Source: Solirubrobacteraceae bacterium (GTDB taxonomy: Bacteria > Actinomycetota > Thermoleophilia > Solirubrobacterales > Solirubrobacteraceae). From it: a stretch of DNA of 58,848 nucleotides. Numbering within the stretch: position 1 is the first letter of the stretch; each line of letters starts with the position of its first letter. Below are positions 50,107-58,259 of the stretch, in pieces. The DNA lies in contig JAUJOF010000009.1 in assembly GCA_030447785.1 (NCBI GenBank), positions 75,255-134,102 of the forward strand, given 5' to 3'. Position numbers and translations under genes: made by a program. Under the pieces are notes generated by a model. That model was given only the letters and a program-made list of their open reading frames with translations. It searched no databases and was not told the origin of the DNA.

Positions 50107-50637
50107 TCATCTCTTCACGATCTGCTCGAGCTGCCTGACCGCCCGGTGCAACAACACCTTGGTGGCGCCGTCGCTGCGCCCCAGGGCGCGGGCGATCTCC
50201 CGGTTGTCCATCCCCAGCGCGAAGCGCATGATCAGCGCCTCGCGGCGGTCGGCCGGCAGCTGCTCGATGCCCTGGAGGATGCTGCCCAGCTCCTCGCGGC
50301 CGGCCACGAGCTCCTCCGTGGTGTGAGGGGCCCTGATCGCGTGCGTGTCATCGATGTGTGTCTGGGGCTTGCGAGCGCGGTCGCGGTAGTGGTTGGCCGC
50401 CAGGTTGTGGGCGATGCGGATGAGCCAGGGGCGCAGCGGGCGCCCGTCGGACTCGGCCTGGGCACGCGCGAAGTGGCGGTAGGCCTGCAGGAAGGTCTGC
50501 TCGGTGAGGTCCTCGGCGTCGTGGTGGTTACCGACCCGGTAGTAGGAGTAGGAGTAGACATCGCGCAGATGCGTGCGGTACAGCTCGGAGAATTCCCGGT
50601 CGAGCTGGGCCTTGCCGAGCTGCTCGCTGGCCGCCAC
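50107..50637 (-). CDS. ECF sigma factor
   Basis: 176 aa from GTG 50637. Region 2 is FSELYRTHLRDVYSYSYYRV, AEDLTEQTFLQAYRHFARAQ and LRPWLIRIAHNLAANHYRDR; region 4 is IEQLPADRREALIMRFALGM and DNREIARALGRSDGATKVLL. TACCCT (50645-50650, minus strand) ends 7 nt before the GTG. The next gene, 4 bp downstream, encodes a small membrane protein that may be its partner. Confidence 0.9.
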   Translation of the reverse strand: MAASEQLGKAQLDREFSELYRTHLRDVYSYSYYRVGNHHDAEDLTEQTFLQAYRHFARAQAESDGRPLRPWLIRIAHNLAANHYRDRARKPQTHIDDTHAIRAPHTTEELVAGREELGSILQGIEQLPADRREALIMRFALGMDNREIARALGRSDGATKVLLHRAVRQLEQIVKR

Positions 50638-50644
50638 GCACGTG

Positions 50645-50650
50645 AGGGTA
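50645..50650 (-). promoter_or_regulatory. -10 hexamer of the ECF gene
   Basis: TACCCT on the minus strand, 7 nt from GTG 50637. Confidence 0.45.
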
Positions 50651-50664
50651 CCCCGGCTCCCGCG

Positions 50665-52344
50665 CTACGCCGCGCGCGCTCCCCGCCCCGCGCGGGGGGC
50701 CGTGACGGTCGCCACCCAGCGCTCGGCGGGCACCTCGCCCTCGACCAGGCGGGCGAGCTCGGCGAGGGCCGGCGCCCGGAGGCCGTCCTGGCGCGCGGCG
50801 CGGGCCAGCAGCGGGACCGTGTGCAGCGCCTCGGCCGCCTGGCCCAGCTCGCCGGCGATGCGCTCGGCGGCCGTGTGACCGTCGGCCGCGCTGGCCCAGC
50901 TCGCCGATGCGCTCGGCCAGCCCGGTGAAGTCCGGCGGCGGCGGTTGCGCTGCCCTCGGCGATGGCCGGCCAGCTCGCCGGCCTCGGCGAAGAAGGTCCG
51001 GCGCCCGCCGCGCCGGCCGGCCAGCTCGCCGACCTCGGCGAAGACGCGGCCGGCGGCAGCGCCGGCGGCGTTGGGCCCGGCCCTGCCGGCCGCGGCGGCG
51101 GCCAGGGCGGCGGCGTTCTTGGCCGCGCCGGCCAGCTCGACGCCGGCGACGTCGTCGCTGACCTCCACATCCAGCCCGGCGCGCCGCAGCCCGGCGCGGA
51201 CCTGGTGGCCGAAGCCCCGGTCGGCGCTGGCCACCAGCAGCGAGGCGCCGTGAGCCAGCGCGTCGGCGGCGTGGCCGGGGCCGCCCAGGCAGCCCACCGC
51301 GCGGGCGCGGGTGCGCTGCGCCACGTAGACGCTGGGAAGCGTGCCCAGCGGACCGACCAGGCCCTTGGCCAGTACGAGCACCCCGGCGCGCTCGGGGATG
51401 GCGCCGCCGTGGGCGGCGACCGCGGCGGGCAGCTCGCCGGAGGGCACGGCCAGCACCACGAGGTCAGCCCCGGCCAGGTCGAGCTCCGTGCATGCGCGGG
51501 GGCGTAGCTGCGACGGCAGCTCCACGCCGGGCAGGTAGCGGCGGTTCTCGCCCTGGGCGGCCAGCTCGCCCGCTTGGCGCGCAGTGCGACAGCCCAGTTC
51601 CACGTGCACGCCCGCGCGAGCGAGCGCCACGCCCACCGCGGTGCCCCATGAGCCGGCGCCGATCACGGCGGCGCGGCGCAGCGGCGGCGTGCCGCCCAGC
51701 CACTCCCACTGCAGGGCCACGCACGGCCAGATTCGCTCGGTCACCGCACCGGCCAGCTGCGCGGAGGGCTGCTCGACCCGGGGGAAGGTCAGCGGCCGCC
51801 CGGCGCGCAGGCGGACCTTGTGCGGACGGATGCGCCAGCCGCGGCGGATCGCCTCGGTGCCGATGAGGGCCAGCGGCACGACGGGGGCACCGGTCTCCAG
51901 CGCCAGGCGCCCGACGCCGCGACGCGGCGAGCCCAGGGCTCCGGGCCGGGTGCGCGTGCCCTCGGGGAAGATCACTACGCACTCGCCGCGCTCCAGCAGC
52001 GAGCGGGCCGTGCCCATGGCGTCGGCGTCGGCGTTGTGGCGATCGATCGGGAAGGCGCCGAGGCTGTTGAGGTACCAGGCGACCAGTCGGTTGGCGAACA
52101 GCTCTTGCTTGGCCACGGAGTACACGGGCCGGCGCACCATGGTGGCGATCAGGAAGGGATCGAGGAAGGAGCGGTGGTTGGCCGCGAGGAGCACCGGACC
52201 GTCAGCCGGGATGTGCTCGCGCCCGATGCGGCTCATGCGAAACCACAGGTGGAGCAAGGGCTGGAACAGCGCCCGAGTGATCCAGTACACGAGGGGGTTG
52301 ACCCCGCGCGTCTCGGTGCGGTGGAGGAGGGCGTCGCGGTCCAT
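50665..52344 (-). CDS. PlsC acyltransferase fused to glycerol-3-phosphate dehydrogenase (GpsA)
   Basis: 559 aa from ATG 52344. Residues 1-215 are a lysophosphatidate acyltransferase: H57 and D62 in NHRSFLD and E128-R131 in FPEGTRTR. From 223 a GpsA domain follows: VIGAGSWGTAVGVALARAG, LVLAKGLVGP (Lys) and VAGVELAGAAKNAAAL (Lys). The segment at about 50840-51040 is abnormal: it carries repeats of AGELAG-like sequence and lacks a recognisable GDL...T site, while FTGLAERIGELGQ lies in another frame. The last part (GQAAEALHTVPLLARAARQD) is normal again. The fusion is clear; whether the dehydrogenase works is not. Confidence 0.8.
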   Translation of the reverse strand: MDRDALLHRTETRGVNPLVYWITRALFQPLLHLWFRMSRIGREHIPADGPVLLAANHRSFLDPFLIATMVRRPVYSVAKQELFANRLVAWYLNSLGAFPIDRHNADADAMGTARSLLERGECVVIFPEGTRTRPGALGSPRRGVGRLALETGAPVVPLALIGTEAIRRGWRIRPHKVRLRAGRPLTFPRVEQPSAQLAGAVTERIWPCVALQWEWLGGTPPLRRAAVIGAGSWGTAVGVALARAGVHVELGCRTARQAGELAAQGENRRYLPGVELPSQLRPRACTELDLAGADLVVLAVPSGELPAAVAAHGGAIPERAGVLVLAKGLVGPLGTLPSVYVAQRTRARAVGCLGGPGHAADALAHGASLLVASADRGFGHQVRAGLRRAGLDVEVSDDVAGVELAGAAKNAAALAAAAAGRAGPNAAGAAAGRVFAEVGELAGRRGGRRTFFAEAGELAGHRRGQRNRRRRTSPGWPSASASWASAADGHTAAERIAGELGQAAEALHTVPLLARAARQDGLRAPALAELARLVEGEVPAERWVATVTAPRAGRGARAA

Positions 52345-52374
52345 GCCGGATGTACCCAGGGGTGTGACGGCCGT

Positions 52375-52380
52375 TACAGT
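52375..52380 (+). promoter_or_regulatory. -10 hexamer of the 179-aa membrane protein gene
   Basis: TACAGT, 6 nt before GTG 52387. Confidence 0.5.
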
Positions 52381-52386
52381 GCACAC

Positions 52387-52926
52387 GTGGCCAGCTTCGA
52401 CACCGCGCGCACCGTCAGGGGCGCCGTCGCCGGCGCCATCGCCGCCTCGGTGTGGGCGGCCCAGGAGCCGCTCGACATCCGGGTCTTCGGCGTCCGATAC
52501 TCCGACCACGAACTGCTGGGCAAGGCGGTCACGCGCGGACCCGCCTGGCGGCCGATCGGGCTCGCGCTGCACGCGGCCAACGGAGCGCTGTTCGGCGCGC
52601 TGTACGCCAACGCGGCGCCGCGCCTGCCGCTGCCCTCCTGGTTGCGCGGTCCCGTGGCCGGCATGGCCGAGCACCTGGCCACGTGGCCGCTGCTGCCCGT
52701 CGTGGAGCGAGTCCATCCCGCGCGCAAGCAGCTCCCGACGCTGTGGGGCGACCCGCGCGCCTTCGTCCAGGCCACCTGGCGCCACCTCCTCTTCGGCGTG
52801 GCGCTCGGGGAGATCGAGCGGCGCCTGAACGCGCCGCCTGACGAGGACGTGCCCACCTATGAGCATGTCGTCTCCTCCAACGGCCACGGCGACCTCGAGT
52901 ACGCGCTGTCGGGCGAGCCGTCCTGA
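52387..52926 (+). CDS. conserved hypothetical membrane-associated protein
   Basis: 179 aa from GTG 52387. TVRGAVAGAIAASVWAAQEP, WRPIGLALHAANGALFGALY and RGPVAGMAEHLATWPLLPVV look like three or four membrane helices; PTLWGDPRAFVQATWRHLLF follows and the tail is polar. The pattern resembles small DUF6789/DUF1440-like membrane proteins, but I cannot assign it. Its TGA overlaps the next gene's apparent CTG start. Confidence 0.7.
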   Translation: MASFDTARTVRGAVAGAIAASVWAAQEPLDIRVFGVRYSDHELLGKAVTRGPAWRPIGLALHAANGALFGALYANAAPRLPLPSWLRGPVAGMAEHLATWPLLPVVERVHPARKQLPTLWGDPRAFVQATWRHLLFGVALGEIERRLNAPPDEDVPTYEHVVSSNGHGDLEYALSGEPS

Positions 52927-53609
52927 GGAAGCGCCTGGGCCGCGCGCCGATCTCGGCGGCACTGGTGGTGATCGTGCTGGTCGTCGGGTTCGGGGTGGCA
53001 CTGGCGGCCTCCGGGGGCAGCGAGGGAGGGGATCCGGGGGGCGACGGCGGGGTGGTCGACCCGGGCGGGTCATCGAAGCCGCCGCAGGTCTGCGCGGCGC
53101 CCGAGGTGCGTGGCGAGGTGTCGCTGCCGGTCTCGGTCTCGGCGACGCGGCGCGCGTCGGTGCCCGTGTCGGTGACGGTGCGCGAGCAGGCGACGGCCAC
53201 CGGCGGGGACGGCGCCCGCGCCACCGCGAGCGCCTCGGTCACCTCGACGGCCGAGGCCACCGCGCAGGCGAGCGCGACCGTGCGCGGCGAGATCGCCGCC
53301 GAGGCGGTCGAGCGGCGCCGCGTCTGCGTGCGTGACGACGACCTGGAGGCCGCCGAGGAGCGCGCCACGCGCCGGTCGCGCAGCGCGGCCCGCCGCGCCG
53401 CGGGGGCCGTTGCCCGAGAGGAGGTCGAGTCCCGCCTGGCGACCGCACGCCAGCGCGCTCGCATGCGAGCCGCCGACCGCGCGCGGGACCTCGCCCGCGG
53501 ACGGGCCCAAGAGGCCGCGCCGGCGTTACGCGAGCGCCTGCTCGTGCGGGCCTCCCAGCGCGCCGAGGCCGAGGCCCGCGAGCGCGCCGAGACGGCGCTG
53601 GCGGGCTGA
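52923..53609 (+). CDS. Ala/Arg-rich secreted or anchored protein, apparent CTG start
   Basis: 228 aa if started at CTG 52923 (CTGA overlap). That start gives RKRLGRAPISAALVVIVLVV, a textbook basic-plus-hydrophobic signal anchor; the first GTG (52965) would cut it off. A Gly-rich stretch (GGSEGGDPGGDGG) follows, then beta-like repeats rich in V, S, T (VSLPVSVSATRRASVPVSV) and, from about 120, a long helical Ala/Arg/Glu region (RAAGAVAREEVESRLATARQ). Two Cys are present (PPQVCAAPE, RRVCVRDD). No family is known to me. Confidence 0.65.
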   Translation: MRKRLGRAPISAALVVIVLVVGFGVALAASGGSEGGDPGGDGGVVDPGGSSKPPQVCAAPEVRGEVSLPVSVSATRRASVPVSVTVREQATATGGDGARATASASVTSTAEATAQASATVRGEIAAEAVERRRVCVRDDDLEAAEERATRRSRSAARRAAGAVAREEVESRLATARQRARMRAADRARDLARGRAQEAAPALRERLLVRASQRAEAEARERAETALAG

Positions 53610-53672
53610 TTCGCGGCAGTTTCGTCACGAAGCGCCGGTTTCACGCGCGCTTCGGGCAGCCAGGATGGGAGC

Positions 53673-53943
53673 ATGGCGAGCGCGAGGAGGATTGGGGATC
53701 ACTACGGCCCCGAATCCTCCACGGAGGGTCCCGATCGCCTGATCGCCGCTCTCGCCGGCCTTCAGCACGGCATCGTGGCCGGTCGGCAGCTGCGAGCGCG
53801 GGGTGGGCGACGGCGCCATCAAGCTGCGGGTTCGCAACCATCGCCTGCGCCCCGTCCACCGCGGCGTCTACGCCACCGGCCACGGCCGCCTGTCGCTTGG
53901 CCCGCTGGCGGCCGGTAGCCTGAGCAGCGTCCCGCCCGCCTAG
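53673..53943 (+). pseudogene. DUF559/AbiEi-like protein, N-terminal remnant ending in tRNA-Thr
   Basis: From ATG 53673: GPDRLIAALAGLQHGIVAGR, then, after a shift near 53800, VGDGAIKLRVRNHRLRPVHR and GVYATGHGRLSLGPLAAG. This is the N-terminal winged-helix part found in DUF559-type and AbiEi-like proteins (…QHG.V.R.QL…G…I..R…L..VHRGVY). The rest, including any nuclease domain, is absent; the frame runs into the tRNA gene and stops at 53943. It is a decayed remnant or the edge of a deletion. Confidence 0.6.
53916..53921 (+). promoter_or_regulatory. likely -10 of tRNA-Thr
   Basis: TAGCCT, 12 nt before the first base of the tRNA, inside the remnant ORF. Confidence 0.4.
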
Positions 53944-54006
53944 CTCAACTGGCAGAGCCCCTCACTTGTAATGAGGCTTGTCTCGGTTCGAATCCGGGGG
54001 CGGGCT
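53934..54006 (+). tRNA. tRNA-Thr (anticodon UGU)
   Basis: A complete cloverleaf can be drawn. The acceptor stem GCCCGCC pairs with GGCGGGC, discriminator T at 54006. The D arm is GCTC-AACTGGCA-GAGC. The anticodon stem CCTCA/TGAGG has loop CTTGTAA, reading TGT (threonine, codon ACA). The T arm is CTCGG-TTCGAAT-CCGGG. CCA is not encoded. From 54007 to 54195 I see no gene. Confidence 0.95.
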
Positions 54007-54195
54007 CTCAGGCGGGCGAGGGGATTTGCTTCGGGGAGTGGCGCCTGACGCGCCAAGAGCCGACTGCCACTTCATCCAGGCTTCAGCTGGACGCGGGGGA
54101 GGTCGATAGAGGGGGCACGGGTCGCTGCGGAGCCTGCGCTGCTCGGCGCATGCAAGCGGCAAGACCAGCGAACGATCACCAGGGAGTCACCTGCG

Positions 54196-54834
54196 GTGCA
54201 ACACCATCTCGCAACGGAAAACGACAAGCCCGGCGCTGGTCGGGCGTGCGCTGTCTCGGCCAACGGTGAGCCGCGGCGCCCCAAGGCGCGCTGGGCCAGC
54301 GGCCTGGCTTTCGCTGTCGTGGTCGCCGCGCTCACCGGCCTGGGCGGCGTGGCCGGCGCCAGCCACATCCCCGGCCGGCCGTGCACCGGCTGCGCCTCCC
54401 ACGAATACTGGCCGACGATCGACGGCGTCATCGAGAAGGCGCAGTCGCGCTCGGCGGACTTCACCGGCACCGAGCGCTCAGACGAACTGCTGGGACACCA
54501 CGGCTCGGACGTGCTTCGCGGCAGGGCACGCTCGGACGTACTGTGGGGCGACTGGGACGCCCGCAACCAGCCGGCCCGACAGCACGACCGCATCTGGGGC
54601 GGCGGCGGCAGCGACTTCATCTACGGCTCGCACGGGCGCAACTCCATCTACGCGGGCACCGGCAACGACGCGGTCTCCGTGCACTACGGCCGCGGCCTCG
54701 TGGACTGCGGGCCGGGGCGCGACATCTACCACGTCGCGCGTTCGCGCAAGCACCGCTACAAGTTCCGCAACTGCGAGAAGGTCGACTACCGCAGCGAGCG
54801 CCAGCGCGGCGGCGGACTGAAGCCGCTCAGCTGA
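54196..54834 (+). CDS. secreted RTX-like calcium-binding-repeat protein
   Basis: 212 aa from GTG 54196, with AGGGAG 9 nt upstream. A long n-region leads to a signal helix (WASGLAFAVVVAALTGLGGV, cleavage near AGAS). The mature part has degenerate Gly/Asp nonapeptides: GTERSDELLGHHGSDVLRGR, RIWGGGGSDFIYGSHGRNSI and YAGTGNDAVSVHYGRG, then DCGPGRDIYHVA, as in short actinobacterial calcium-binding proteins. Four Cys suggest disulphides. The role is unknown. Confidence 0.75.
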   Translation: MQHHLATENDKPGAGRACAVSANGEPRRPKARWASGLAFAVVVAALTGLGGVAGASHIPGRPCTGCASHEYWPTIDGVIEKAQSRSADFTGTERSDELLGHHGSDVLRGRARSDVLWGDWDARNQPARQHDRIWGGGGSDFIYGSHGRNSIYAGTGNDAVSVHYGRGLVDCGPGRDIYHVARSRKHRYKFRNCEKVDYRSERQRGGGLKPLS

Positions 54835-54843
54835 GCCAGGCCC

Positions 54844-55227
54844 TCAGCGCCCGGCGGGCACCCACACGCCCTCGCTGCGGCCGAGGTGCAGCTCGTGGCT
54901 GGCACCCGAGGCGCCGGTGGCCCGGAAGACCGCCTCGTCGTCGTCGGTGCCCGGGCGGTCGATGACCTGGACGAGATCGAGGCCGGCCAGCTCCTCTGCG
55001 GGGTGAGCCGCGGCGAAGGCCTCGCGCGCGGCGCCCTCGAGCGCGCTGCGCTCCCAGCCGCGGTCCTCCGCGTGGGCAGCCGCCAGCTGGCGGTTGGCCT
55101 CCTCGACCTGCTGGTGCAGGCTCGAGGCGCCGGCGCGCACCCGACGCCCGGTGGCGATCGCGCCGCCGACGGCGAGGGCCACGAGCAGGGCGGCGACGAC
55201 CAGCAGGACGACCAGGAGGGTGGACAT
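54844..55227 (-). CDS. membrane-anchored small protein
   Basis: 127 aa from ATG 55227. MSTLLVVLLVVAALLVALAV is an N-terminal anchor; SLHQQVEEANRQLAAAHAED is a short coiled coil; the C-terminal half (FRATGASGASHELHLGRSEG) is a small beta-rich domain. No family is recognised. TACCAT (55235-55240, minus strand) ends 7 nt before the ATG. Confidence 0.7.
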   Translation of the reverse strand: MSTLLVVLLVVAALLVALAVGGAIATGRRVRAGASSLHQQVEEANRQLAAAHAEDRGWERSALEGAAREAFAAAHPAEELAGLDLVQVIDRPGTDDDEAVFRATGASGASHELHLGRSEGVWVPAGR

Positions 55228-55266
55228 GCGTTCGATGGTACGGGGCGACGCCGAGGGCGTGGCGCC

Positions 55267-55914
55267 TCAGGCCGGCACCGCGCGCGCCATCAGGTGCGAC
55301 CCGACCTTGCGCTTGACGCGTTGCAGGGCGTTGTCCACCGTCTTGGCGTCGCAGCCGATGCGCCGGCCGACGTCCTCGTAGGAGTAGCCGTCGAGGTAGA
55401 GGGCCAGGGTGCGCGACTCGAGCTCGGACAGCGCGGTCGACAGGCAGCCCACGAGCGACTGCAGCTCCTCGGTGGAGATGGCCTGGTTGGCGGGGTCGTG
55501 GACGGCCGGGCCGGCGATGACCTCGTCGAGCGTCGGCTCGCCCTCCATGGCGCCGGCCGGCGTGGCGCTGAAGGAGACGTACTGGTTGAGGGGACTGTGC
55601 TTGTTGCGCGTGGCCGTCTTCACCGCGGTGATGATCTGGCGCGTGATGCACAGCTCCGCGAAGTTGCGAAACGACGACTCGCGGTCGGGGCGGAAGTCGC
55701 GCACCGCCTTGTAGAGGCCGACCAGGCCCTCCTGGACGAGGTCGTCGGCGTCCCCGCCGGCGAGGAAATACGACGACGCCTTGAGGCGCACGAACCCGTA
55801 GTAGCGGCGCACGATCCGGTCGTAGGCCGTCGCGTCGCCCTGCTTGGCGAGCGCGATCAGGTAGAGGTCGGTGACCTGAGCCTGAGACTGAGGGTTACGG
55901 AAGAGCCTGGCCAC
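55267..55914 (-). CDS. sigH: RNA polymerase sigma factor, SigH (Spo0H)-like
   Basis: 215 aa from GTG 55914, with AAAGGA 7 nt upstream. DLYLIALAKQGDATAYDRIV, ADDLVQEGLVGLYKAVRDFR and ELCITRQIITAVKTATRNKH are region 2 of the SigH group; LSELESRTLALYLDGYSYED and VGRRIGCDAKTVDNALQRVK are region 4. This type controls transition-state genes in Firmicutes and occurs in deep-branching actinobacteria. No anti-sigma gene adjoins it. Unlike most genes here it has a long leader (-10 at 56002-56007). Confidence 0.9.
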   Translation of the reverse strand: MARLFRNPQSQAQVTDLYLIALAKQGDATAYDRIVRRYYGFVRLKASSYFLAGGDADDLVQEGLVGLYKAVRDFRPDRESSFRNFAELCITRQIITAVKTATRNKHSPLNQYVSFSATPAGAMEGEPTLDEVIAGPAVHDPANQAISTEELQSLVGCLSTALSELESRTLALYLDGYSYEDVGRRIGCDAKTVDNALQRVKRKVGSHLMARAVPA

Positions 55915-56001
55915 GAGCAGTCCTTTCCGCCCCGGGCAGAGGGCGTCGGTGGTGCTCGGCGGCGGACCCCTCCCCGGGCGCCGACCGAATGGGTCGATAT
56001 C

Positions 56002-56024
56002 AGACTACCTCGACCTGAGGTCGA
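56002..56024 (-). promoter_or_regulatory. sigH promoter with palindromic operator
   Basis: TCGACCT-G-AGGTCGA (56010-56024) is a perfect 7-bp inverted repeat. Two bases away on the sigH side is the minus-strand -10 TAGTCT (56002-56007). The palindrome covers the spacer between -10 and -35, the usual place for repressor control. The leader to the GTG is about 80 nt. Confidence 0.5.
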
Positions 56025-56052
56025 CGGTGAGTCGGATGGAACCTAGCCGCTC

Positions 56053-56792
56053 TTATGAAGCGCTGTCAACGCATTCGCGGCGCTGCAAGATCTCGTACAG
56101 CACCACCGCCGCCGCGGCGCTCACGTTGAGCGACGCGATGCGCCCGCGCAGCGGCAGGGCGACCAGCGCGTCGCACGCAGCGGCGACCCGCGGGCGCAGG
56201 CCACGCCCCTCGGCGCCCAGGACGAGGACCACCCGGCCGCGGTAGTCGGGCGCGTCGTAGGCGGTGTCCGCCTCGACGGCCGCCCCGTAGCACCATGCGC
56301 CGGCCTCCTTGGCCTCCCCCAGCCAGTCGGCCAGGTTGCGCACGCGGGCCACGGGCAGGTGCTCGACCGCGCCCGCCGACGCCTTGGCCACCGCCGGCGT
56401 CACCTCCGCCGTGCGCCGCTGGGGCAGGACGACCCCGGTCGCGCCCACACACTCCGCGCTGCGACCGATCGCACCCACGTTCTGCGGGTCCTGCACCTCG
56501 TCGAGGGCCACGACGAGCGCGTCGGGCGCAGCCAGGAGATCGGCTGCGTCGACGTACGGATAGGGCGCAGCGAGCGCACAGACGCCCTGGTGCGCATCGG
56601 TGCCCGCCCGGGCGGTCAGCGCGGGCGCATCCTCCACGACGACCTCGACGCCGGAGAGCCACGGCTCACGCGCCGACGGCGCCGTCGCCCAGACCGGCCC
56701 GACCGCCCGCCGGCCCGCGGCGAGAGCCTCCCGGACGGGATTGCGACCGTAGAGGACCTCGCCAGAGGGCTGACGCTGGCCCCGCCGGCCGC

Positions 56793-56796
<4 letters not shown>
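56053..56796 (-). CDS. rlmB: 23S rRNA (guanosine-2'-O-)-methyltransferase RlmB-like (SPOUT)
   Basis: 247 aa from TTG 56796, which overlaps the cysS stop as TTGA; GTG 56811 is an alternative. GEVLYGRNPVREALAAGRRA is the substrate-binding domain start; LDEVQDPQNVGAIGRSAECV, VLVLGAEGRGLRPRVAAACD and LPLRGRIASLNVSAAAAVVL are the three SPOUT motifs that tie the knot and bind SAM. It methylates a ribose in 23S rRNA. The cysS-rlmB pairing is common. Confidence 0.88.
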
Positions 56797-58151
<1,355 letters not shown>

Positions 58152-58160
58152 GTGACCCAG

Positions 58161-58166
58161 AACGTA
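58161..58166 (-). promoter_or_regulatory. -10 hexamer of cysS
   Basis: TACGTT on the minus strand, 9 nt from ATG 58151. Confidence 0.45.
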
Positions 58167-58259
58167 GAGGCTCGCGGGCGCGACTCGACCGCCGCCTCCG
58201 TGGGTGCGGGGCGCGCAGGCCTGAGCGCCCGCCGCGCGCTCTACCCTTTCGCGCTGGAC

